NCBI GenBank assembly: GCA_947625985.1
Contig: CANQQF010000011.1
Location: 1-48,413 of the forward strand
DNA length: 48,413 nt
Reading direction: 5' to 3'
Origin: an uncultured Clostridia bacterium
GTDB taxonomy: Bacteria; Bacillota_A; Clostridia; TANB77; CAG-508
The translations under genes and the position numbers were made by a program. Positions 41,701 through 48,413 of the stretch are shown here, piece after piece; position 1 is the stretch's first letter, and each line of letters begins with the position of its first letter. The notes beneath the pieces are model-generated. The model saw only the letters and a program-made list of their open reading frames with translations. It was not told where the DNA came from and did not search any database.

Positions 41701-42510
41701 ATGGATAACATTACAGTTAATAGTTTGGAAGAATATCTGAATATTTGTAATATTGCTGAAAAACAAGGATTAGAAGCACTAAATGCTTATTCAAAAAGGA
41801 GTAACGACAAGATGAATTATTTAGAAAACATTGAGTTTGAAGTAGCTGGTTTAGATGAAAGTCATGCTGACAATTTAGATGTTGATGATGTTCTCGCTTC
41901 AAGTATCACTTTAGTAGATTTTGTAATTGATAGCACTGGCTCCATGTGGGATTATGAAGATGCAATGAATGATTGTCTTGAACATTACAAACAAGCAATT
42001 GTAAATTCAAAACAAGCTGATGAAATGCTTGTTAGCAAGACATTATTTAATGATGAAATTAAAACAGGTGGTTATGTAGCACCTGAAGATTTCGATACAT
42101 CTTATAGTGCCTACGGTGTAACCAGACTCTATGATGCAATAATTGACAGACGTCAACGTATGTTAGACTATATGGAACAACTGCGTGATAATGGTACAAA
42201 TGTTAGAGCATGTATGGTAATTCTATCAGATGGTTTTGACAACGCATCTAACTTTAGAATAGGAGATGCCAGAAATGCAGTTCAAGACTTAATTTCTAAA
42301 GAAATTACAGTCGCTTTTGTAGCATTTGGTCAAGATGCATTTGGTATAGCACAGTCTTTAGGTATTAAAGACAAAAATGTTAAAGAAGTAAACAATAATG
42401 AAAGCGAACTTCGCAAAATTATTGATTTAGTTTCTAAAAGTGCTATTAGCGCTTCAAAAAACGCTAATACTGGTCTAACGACAGAAGACGGTGGATTTTT
42501 TGATGTATAA
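41701..42510 (+). CDS. vWA-domain (TerY-like) protein
   Basis: von Willebrand A fold with a metal-ion-dependent adhesion site: D77-S-T-G-S81 (DxSxS variant), T141 in GVTRLYDAI, and D177 in ILSDGFDN. This is the TerY-like form found next to phosphatase and kinase genes. Two starts are possible. The ATG at 41701 (six bases after the upstream stop) has no clear ribosome binding site but gives an N-terminal helix resembling that of the nicotinamidase. The ATG at 41812 has AAAGGAG ten bases upstream and gives 232 aa with the complete vWA domain. Residues 1-37 would be lost in the second case. Its partners are the PP2C and kinase encoded downstream. Confidence 0.88.
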   Translation: MDNITVNSLEEYLNICNIAEKQGLEALNAYSKRSNDKMNYLENIEFEVAGLDESHADNLDVDDVLASSITLVDFVIDSTGSMWDYEDAMNDCLEHYKQAIVNSKQADEMLVSKTLFNDEIKTGGYVAPEDFDTSYSAYGVTRLYDAIIDRRQRMLDYMEQLRDNGTNVRACMVILSDGFDNASNFRIGDARNAVQDLISKEITVAFVAFGQDAFGIAQSLGIKDKNVKEVNNNESELRKIIDLVSKSAISASKNANTGLTTEDGGFFDV

Positions 42511-42560
42511 GCCGTAAGGCAATATACATCGTCGGATATGGTTATTTATTAAAGTTGATC

Positions 42561-42585
42561 AGAGGGGTTGTTTTACAATCCCTCT
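42561..42585 (+). terminator. intercistronic hairpin between vWA and PP2C genes
   Basis: Eleven-base-pair stem AGAGGGGTTGT / ACAATCCCTCT with a three-base loop and one G-U pair. No T-run follows, so it may act as a partial terminator or an RNA-stability element. Confidence 0.5.
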
Positions 42586-42630
42586 GTATTATTATAAAAA
42601 ATTAAAACTCTATTTTCAACGAGGAACAAC

Positions 42631-43413
42631 ATGAATGATTTTTTAAAAATATTACAAGACTTATTTGAACAAAAAGAGATTTTACTATTACCAGAACCGA
42701 AAAAGCAATCAAAGAGAATTCCTATATGCGTTTGTAAGATGGGTTCAGACCATAATTTTGCAAATATAAACAACCAAGATTATGCATTCAATTTATTAAA
42801 TATGAAAATTGTAATGGATGGTTGTGGGTCAGGAAAACATTCTGAAATTGGTACAAAAGTTTTTGCACAATTATTCGCAAGAAAAGCAAAAGAGTTCTTT
42901 GAAAAAGGTGAATATATTTCTGAAGACAATATTGTAGAAGTCGTTGACTCTATATTTGAAAAAATGCTTCAATTATGCAATGATACTCAGTTCATTTTTC
43001 AGAATTATTGTTTTACAATTTTAATATGTTTTGAATTAGAAGATGAATTTGTTGTATACAGTTGCGGTGATGGATATCTTATTAAAGAAGATAAAAGTGG
43101 TATTTCATTTGATAAACTTGATGATGGAGAATACCCTTGCTATTACATATATAATTTTATTGAAGATAAAAGCATTTTATATGAATATAAAGATGGTGTT
43201 ACTTTTAAGGTTACACGTTTTAATAAAAAAGACTTCTTTAATGTTGGAGTAGCAAGTGATGGTTTAAGGTTTTATGAAAATCTTTTAGATATTGAAAAAA
43301 ATAAATTCTTTAAATTTTTAAGTAATGGTAGTGGTTCTCAAATTGAGAAATTAATAAATAGAAATAATCGTAAAAACGAAATGTTTCATGATGACATTTC
43401 AATTTGTTTCTAA
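42631..43413 (+). CDS. PP2C-type Ser/Thr protein phosphatase
   Basis: Metal-dependent phosphatase fold of 260 residues. Motifs: MDGCGSGKHSEIGT (63-75, with D63-G64 metal ligand as in DGxGG), SCGDGYL (GDS-type turn near 150), VASDGL (the SDG metal Asp near 208) and HDDIS at the end (D254-D255, the last metal site). It would dephosphorylate targets of the next gene's kinase. The ATG follows GAGGAA. It is encoded 120 bases downstream of the vWA gene, after the hairpin, and its stop is 16 bases before the kinase start. Confidence 0.87.
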   Translation: MNDFLKILQDLFEQKEILLLPEPKKQSKRIPICVCKMGSDHNFANINNQDYAFNLLNMKIVMDGCGSGKHSEIGTKVFAQLFARKAKEFFEKGEYISEDNIVEVVDSIFEKMLQLCNDTQFIFQNYCFTILICFELEDEFVVYSCGDGYLIKEDKSGISFDKLDDGEYPCYYIYNFIEDKSILYEYKDGVTFKVTRFNKKDFFNVGVASDGLRFYENLLDIEKNKFFKFLSNGSGSQIEKLINRNNRKNEMFHDDISICF

Positions 43414-43429
43414 AAAGGAGAAATTTAAT

Positions 43430-45190
43430 ATGGCTATTAATTTTCCAAGCCGAAGTAAAATTGAATCTTTAAATAAGCTAGCTGAAGGAGGAGAAGCTAC
43501 CATTTATGAATATGGTAAAGATGTTCTTAAAATTTTTAAGCCTTCTGTAAACTTAGCATATAAAGAAAAAAAAGTAAAGTTTTTTATTTCTATAAAGAAA
43601 CGATTACCAAACAATGTTATTGGACCAAAAGAAACAGTTGAAGTTAATGGTAACTTTGTTGGATATTCAATGAAACGGTTGAATAAATCTGAAGATTTAC
43701 ATATGTTAACAAAACCCAAATTTTTAGCTACATCTAACTTGTCAAATAAAGATGTTCTAAATGTCGTTACACAAATAGGTAAAAACCTAAATGAGTTACA
43801 CCGTAATGGAATCCTCGTAGGAGATATAAGCGATTATAATTTTCAAATAAAAGGTACTGATAGTTTTTTCATCGATGTTGATAGTTGGGGAATTTCTGGT
43901 AAATATGATCCAGATGCTTATACTGAACTTTTTACTTGCCCAGATAGCTATAATTTTGATGGAAGTATATCATTTTCCCAAAAATGTGAAAATTATAATT
44001 TCGCAGTTCTAGCTTTTAATATGCTAACCAAAATACATCCTTTTGGAGGAACATATCTACCTAATAAAAACCTTTCTATATTAGATAGAATGAAAAAGAA
44101 GATCTCTGTAGTAGGAAATTATAGAAATGATATTAAACTTCCAAAAATAATTGGCAGTTGGAAATGGATGTCGCCTGTTTTAGAGGAACAATTTCGTAAA
44201 ATTTTCGAACAAGATTTAAGAGAAGATATTACACCTCTTCTTGAAGATCTTCTTCAAAATATGAAATATTGCCAAACTCATAATATTTATTATTATTCTA
44301 AATATAATGAGTGTCCTCTTTGTAATGAAGATGCTAAAGTTAGAGTAGAACCTATTGTAACGCAAGTTACTAAAACATCTCATGGACCGCAAATTACCAT
44401 TGTATTTGCTGGTACTGATTGTTCTTATATTTTAGGTTCAACGAATTACCTCAATACGCACAATGAAGTAGTTCATTTTGGTTCTAATAGAACTTTTAAT
44501 TTTGTTAGAGGACAAAAAGTTGATTTTTCCAATGATGGAAAAATTGTATTTATATCTGATGAAGATACAATAAAAATTTACAATGAACAAAACCAACTTA
44601 CTGCAACTATTGATCGTATGAATAACTCTAATTATCTAGTTAAAGATAGAGATTTATATTACGTAGATAAAGGTGAAGACTTGGTAAAATTATCAATTAC
44701 TCAATATGGAAATTTACCTCACTATTTAGGTCAGGTTTATGCTCCTATTTTTGAAGTATCTGATGATGGAAAAGTGTTTATTGTTTCAATGTATCCAAAA
44801 AAAGCGATAATAAATACTCCAGATTATACTTTTGAGTTAGATTATTTGAATAAAATAAAAGAATATGCAATAAAGTATGATAAGGCAACTAACAAATGGC
44901 TATTTGTTTATCAATTAGCTAATGGAAAATATCGTACTGTATTATTTGGAAAGAATCATATTGAATATGATGATGATATAATTATGTACAATGCTCAAAC
45001 TTTGAGTAATATCGACTTTTTCAATAATACTATATATGATCCCTCTGATGGAAAGATTGTTGGAACAAATATTGTGAAAAATGTAGCAAAAGAATTTTCT
45101 TGTGATGTTGTTGATGAAAATTCTAAACTTGAATTTACAGGTAAAGGATTTAAGATTTACACAGATAAGAAAATATACTCCTATGGTTAA
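43430..45190 (+). CDS. protein kinase with zinc knuckle and propeller-like tail
   Basis: Eukaryotic-like kinase, 586 aa. Gly loop LAEGGEATIYEYG (17-29), K34 in VLKIFK, catalytic GDISDYN (D132 and N137; the usual HRD is GD and the Lys is Ser), and IDVDS with D149/D151 in the DFG place. The TerY-P kinases show the same ID-x-DS form. A zinc knuckle C281-x2-H284-x10-C295-x2-C298 joins the kinase to about 270 residues of beta repeats (for example VSDDGKVFIVSMYPKK) that look like a propeller. The start at 43430 is chosen by AAAAGGAG; 14 upstream codons overlap the PP2C gene. It is last in the cassette. Confidence 0.87.
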   Translation: MAINFPSRSKIESLNKLAEGGEATIYEYGKDVLKIFKPSVNLAYKEKKVKFFISIKKRLPNNVIGPKETVEVNGNFVGYSMKRLNKSEDLHMLTKPKFLATSNLSNKDVLNVVTQIGKNLNELHRNGILVGDISDYNFQIKGTDSFFIDVDSWGISGKYDPDAYTELFTCPDSYNFDGSISFSQKCENYNFAVLAFNMLTKIHPFGGTYLPNKNLSILDRMKKKISVVGNYRNDIKLPKIIGSWKWMSPVLEEQFRKIFEQDLREDITPLLEDLLQNMKYCQTHNIYYYSKYNECPLCNEDAKVRVEPIVTQVTKTSHGPQITIVFAGTDCSYILGSTNYLNTHNEVVHFGSNRTFNFVRGQKVDFSNDGKIVFISDEDTIKIYNEQNQLTATIDRMNNSNYLVKDRDLYYVDKGEDLVKLSITQYGNLPHYLGQVYAPIFEVSDDGKVFIVSMYPKKAIINTPDYTFELDYLNKIKEYAIKYDKATNKWLFVYQLANGKYRTVLFGKNHIEYDDDIIMYNAQTLSNIDFFNNTIYDPSDGKIVGTNIVKNVAKEFSCDVVDENSKLEFTGKGFKIYTDKKIYSYG

Positions 45191-45228
45191 TTTGAAGTTA
45201 AACTAGTTGTAACTGGTTTTATTGTTTT

Positions 45229-45267
45229 AAAAGCCTACTGATAATTAATTATCAGTAGGCTTTTTTT
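45229..45267. terminator. strong bidirectional terminator after the cassette
   Basis: An 18-bp stem (45229-45246 with 45247-45264) with no loop beyond the palindrome centre, followed by a T-run. It also ends the convergent protease gene. Confidence 0.9.
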
Positions 45268-45273
45268 ATAAAT

Positions 45274-46677
45274 CTATTTAATTTTTTTCTTTATTTTTAT
45301 TATACAAACTATACTAACTGTTGATGTTGCCAACATAATCAAATAATACATTATTTTATCTCCTGTATGTGGAGAATATTTTTCTTCTATTAATTCTGGA
45401 CCACCTTCATCATATTTTTTCTGAGATGGGCTATCTATCTTATCTTTTGCTGCATTTTCATAATAATTATCTAGTGTATAGCCTCCAGAAGATGACGGAT
45501 TGTTACTACCACCTGGTTTACTTGATGGCTCGCTTGACGGTTCACTATTTGGATTAGTTGATGGCTCTACTGATGGTTGAGTTGATGGTTGAGTACTAGG
45601 ATAAGTACTCGGTTCACTACTTGGTTCAGTAGATGGTAGCGGGCTTGGTGATGGTCTTGGACTTGGTGATGGACTTGGTGATGGATTTGGTGATGGACTT
45701 GGTTCTGGACTTGCTGACGGAGAAGGTGTAGGTTCTGAATTGTTAATACTATATGGTCCGTATCTATATTCTTCAGAACTACTCATATTTCCAGCATTAT
45801 CAGTAATAGGTTTTATATATAAATAATATGTTCCATTTACTTCAGGTACTCTTACTGTTGCTTGATTTGAATTTAATTTTACAGTATTAAATGTTGTATC
45901 ATCTGTTAATATATCACTTGTTGTAAAAGCATATTGTATGTTTTCATCTTTTACTCCTGTTCCTTCATCTGAAACACTAATTGTAACATCAATTCCACTT
46001 GATACTACTTCAGATGTCACTGTCAGTTTTGGCAATATTGTATCTAAAATACAATAATAATTAACATAATTTTCTAACTGTGAACCTTTTTCTCTAACTT
46101 GTATAGTGTAATTTCCATCAGCTTCTAATTGAATAGTTGTTCCACTTAATTCTTTCCATGTTCCGTCTATATTTACTTCATATGTTTTTCCTTCTTCTAT
46201 ATTTTGAATTTCTATATTTCCATTTTTTAAATATGTAGGTTTACTTTGTTCAGTTGATATTTGTAGTGAAGGTATACTTGATAATTTTGATAAATCTAAA
46301 GTTCCTCCAGTAGCTACTAAATCTGTTAATTCGTCAGTTTTTCTAACACATTCTAGAAGTATTTCTTTTTTTTCTAATGCATTTGTTATATTTTCATATT
46401 TATTTGAAATAGTACCTACAGCAGCTGCAACAAAAGGAGCTGCAAAACTAGTTCCTGATTGAACATTATATGGAGTAGTAGCACCTTCTTTAAAAGGTTT
46501 CCCTGAAGCAAAAGCTTTTATATTATCTATATACGCAACATCTTCCGAATTAGTCTGTATTACAAAATTTTTTACTTTACTTTGATCTATAGTAATATAA
46601 CCACCAGCTGAATAAAACCATCCATCATCATCTTCATATACATCATATGTTACTGTATAATCTCCGTGGTTCTTCAA
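45274..46677 (-). CDS. C-terminal half of split subtilisin-like surface protease
   Basis: Continuation of the upstream protease in the next frame (+1). It holds the catalytic Ser in GTSFAAPFVAAAVG (S77 of this frame), a middle beta-sandwich/Ig-like region (about 130-310), a Pro-Ser-rich stalk of SPSP, EPS and TQPS repeats, then SPHTGD, a hydrophobic span and KIKKKIK. SPHTG fits the sortase motifs (SPKTG-like) of Clostridia, so the product should be anchored in the wall. The TTG at 46677 has no ribosome binding site, and the first residues run straight on from the upstream frame, so this is the rest of one gene rather than a separate one. Confidence 0.85.
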   Translation of the reverse strand: MKNHGDYTVTYDVYEDDDGWFYSAGGYITIDQSKVKNFVIQTNSEDVAYIDNIKAFASGKPFKEGATTPYNVQSGTSFAAPFVAAAVGTISNKYENITNALEKKEILLECVRKTDELTDLVATGGTLDLSKLSSIPSLQISTEQSKPTYLKNGNIEIQNIEEGKTYEVNIDGTWKELSGTTIQLEADGNYTIQVREKGSQLENYVNYYCILDTILPKLTVTSEVVSSGIDVTISVSDEGTGVKDENIQYAFTTSDILTDDTTFNTVKLNSNQATVRVPEVNGTYYLYIKPITDNAGNMSSSEEYRYGPYSINNSEPTPSPSASPEPSPSPNPSPSPSPSPRPSPSPLPSTEPSSEPSTYPSTQPSTQPSVEPSTNPNSEPSSEPSSKPGGSNNPSSSGGYTLDNYYENAAKDKIDSPSQKKYDEGGPELIEEKYSPHTGDKIMYYLIMLATSTVSIVCIIKIKKKIK

Positions 46678-48277
46678 CTTTTATAGGTACTATTACAGTA
46701 ATATTATCATCTGTATCCATACTTTTTTTTGTACATTTTAGAGATTTTCCTTCAGCACCAAAGAAATTTTCATCAGTTATTTCTAAATCAGCATTTGTAT
46801 TTATTGTTTCTCCATTTTCATCTTGAGTACTATCACAATAATCTTCACCTTTTACTAAACTTTCTTTTGAATCATATCCACAATAAAAATCTGCTATTTC
46901 TTTCATTTCTTCTTCTGTGTGCGCAAGCGAACAAACATCATTTTTTAACGATGTTGTAAATATATTTTTTCCTGGGGCTGCTAAATCTACTTTTTCTTTT
47001 CCATAATTAGAAAAACCTTTACATAACTTATCTCTTTCATTAGTTGCTGTAACAGAAACTATATAGTCACTATTTAAACCTGCAGGATAAAGGCTTTTAT
47101 TATCAATATCTTCTGCATCATTTCCAGCAGCACATATTGATAAAGTTCCATTCTCTCCTGCTTTATTAATTAATTCTAAAGTTGCTTCATCTTCTCTATC
47201 TACTTCTCCACCAAAAGATAGATTTGTTGCAACAATATTTACACCTTTCTTTTGCTGCTCTAATACATAATTATACGCTTCTATTACTGTAGACGAATAT
47301 ACAGTTCCTTCATCATCAGCAACTTTTAAATTCATTATTTTTATATTATTATTTTCTAGTAAAGCTCCTGTTACTCCCATATTATTGTTTGAACTAGCAG
47401 CTATTATGCCTGCACAAGCAGTACCATGTCCTATTTCATAATCGTCCATAGGATCTGAATCATCATTCACAAAATCATATCCTGTATTTCCTTCACTGTC
47501 TTTCCACATAACATCTTTTAAATCTTCATTATTGTAATCTATTCCTGAATCTAATACTGCTATAACTTTTTCTTTGTCACTATTTGTTGAAATTGGATTT
47601 ATGTCACTACCTTCCTGTCCTCCAAATTGTCCTGTATTTTCAATCGCCCATTGATTTTTTACCAAAGTATCATTTGTCAAACTAGTTAAATGATATTTAT
47701 AATTTGGCTGTACACAATATACTTCATCTTTTAGTTTTTCTATAATCTCTTGTGTTGATAATGTTTCAGATTTTACAAATAAAAATTTTAAATTGTTTTC
47801 ATCATTACTTTTTATTCTGTATGTTCTTTCTTCTTTGCTATTTTCTATATCTATTTCTTTATAAACTGTTATACCATCCCATACAGAATTTTTTGTAATG
47901 TTATTTTTTATAGAAGAAAAAATTGAAGTCTTTTGAGTAGGTTTTATTATTACAATTGCTTCTCCTTCAACATAATTGCTGTTTTCTTGACTATTATTGT
48001 CTGTTGCTATATTTTTTGTTTGTTTATTTTCTTCTTTTTCATTTTGTTCAGCTGTCTGACTATATTTACTTAATGCATTCGCTTTTGTTTTATTCTCTGA
48101 CTCTATAGTTGTTTTTGCAGTTTCTTGTTTATAATTATTTGTTTTTAAATTTTTTTGTTCATAATCTGCAGAACCTAAAATAGTTCTATTTTTAATATTA
48201 TTATAAATAAGTATAGAAAGTATCACAATAAACACTATACTACAAATTCCAATTATTCTTTTTTTACTCTTTTTCAT
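46643..48277 (-). CDS. N-terminal half of split subtilisin-like surface protease
   Basis: S8-family serine protease. A signal-anchor helix (about 8-26), a Lys/Gln/Asn-rich segment, an I9-like pro-region (about 105-200) and the catalytic core with D243 (VIAVLDSGID) and H284 (GHGTACAG). The catalytic Ser is not in this frame; it lies in the +1 frame that continues at 46677, and the first frame stops at 46643. Between His and Ser is an insertion of about 200 residues. The break reads as one extra base in the run GTTGAAGAAC: removing it gives VPIKV-KNHGDYTV. So the gene is either a recent pseudogene, a sequencing error or a programmed frameshift. Promoter and ribosome site are normal. Confidence 0.88.
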   Translation of the reverse strand: MKKSKKRIIGICSIVFIVILSILIYNNIKNRTILGSADYEQKNLKTNNYKQETAKTTIESENKTKANALSKYSQTAEQNEKEENKQTKNIATDNNSQENSNYVEGEAIVIIKPTQKTSIFSSIKNNITKNSVWDGITVYKEIDIENSKEERTYRIKSNDENNLKFLFVKSETLSTQEIIEKLKDEVYCVQPNYKYHLTSLTNDTLVKNQWAIENTGQFGGQEGSDINPISTNSDKEKVIAVLDSGIDYNNEDLKDVMWKDSEGNTGYDFVNDDSDPMDDYEIGHGTACAGIIAASSNNNMGVTGALLENNNIKIMNLKVADDEGTVYSSTVIEAYNYVLEQQKKGVNIVATNLSFGGEVDREDEATLELINKAGENGTLSICAAGNDAEDIDNKSLYPAGLNSDYIVSVTATNERDKLCKGFSNYGKEKVDLAAPGKNIFTTSLKNDVCSLAHTEEEMKEIADFYCGYDSKESLVKGEDYCDSTQDENGETINTNADLEITDENFFGAEGKSLKCTKKSMDTDDNITVIVPIKVEEPRRLYSNI

Positions 48278-48313
48278 AATTTATTTTTTCCTTTTTTATT
48301 TATCGTTATATTT

Positions 48314-48343
48314 ATTATACTAATAATTTATATATTTTTTCAA
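48314..48343 (-). promoter_or_regulatory. protease gene promoter
   Basis: Minus-strand TTGAAA (48338-48343), 18-base spacer, TATAAT (48314-48319). Confidence 0.6.
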
Positions 48344-48413
48344 GCTGTCTTTTAATAATGTATAATTTTTTATTACAAAAGACCATACATTATATTTTTA
48401 TTTGTAAATTAAC

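Noticed and set aside
45540..45735. Short direct repeats of GGTGATGG type
   Set aside because: They code for the Pro-Ser stalk of the surface protease; codons vary as expected for low-complexity protein.

Overview
The window is AT-rich Firmicute DNA and fits an anaerobic, probably spore-forming member of the Clostridia. Evidence for this: almost every gene has an AGGAGG-type ribosome binding site, there are many TTGACA-17-TATAAT promoters, Arg is mostly AGA, the gdpP-rplI-dnaB order is present, and there is a Spo0E-like gene with tandem Spo0A boxes. Nothing in the sequence fixes the species.

Layout. 1-8.3 kb (minus strand): two unrecognised proteins, ftsH, a short tilS, a nested inverted-repeat element, then dnaB, rplI and gdpP. 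8.4-14 kb: topA, a DUF6514 protein, a Y-family polymerase (dinB) with a LexA-like box, an aquaporin and a DUF975 membrane protein. 14-16.6 kb (minus): a phosphatidylethanolamine operon, pssA-psd plus an LPG-synthase-type flippase-like protein. 16.8-19.3 kb: a large structured non-coding RNA that I identify as OLE RNA, followed by oapA. It is preceded by a previously unlisted 41-codon acidic ORF and a divergent RelA/SpoT-like protein read from a back-to-back promoter. 19.3-25.7 kb: a tail-less FtsZ-like GTPase, a Spo0E-like peptide gene, a Lys-rich membrane protein, thioesterase-copZ-copA, a GNAT and maf. 25.7-32.6 kb: a CYTH protein, LemA, initiator tRNA-Met, tmk, a dicarboxylate symporter, a CNNM/CBS protein, comEA and a D,D-carboxypeptidase. 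32.6-40.5 kb (minus): an LCP protein, a CvpA-like protein, a DUF5711-like protein, a YkvI-like transporter and a GldA/F/G-like ABC system.

40.7-45.2 kb is a self-contained plus-strand cassette: nicotinamidase, vWA protein, PP2C phosphatase and a protein kinase with a zinc knuckle and a propeller-like tail. It has its own promoter and a strong terminator. It resembles the TerY-type vWA/phosphatase/kinase triads but carries a nicotinamidase, so it is the best candidate for a little-described system. The last 3 kb holds a subtilisin-like, sortase-anchored surface protease split by an apparent frameshift.

The most notable points are the OLE/OapA locus, the nicotinamidase-vWA-PP2C-kinase cassette, the FtsZ paralogue without a tail, the Spo0A-box-controlled Spo0E-like gene, and the nested palindromic element between tilS and dnaB. 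All identifications come from reading motifs and context. No database or structure search was run.
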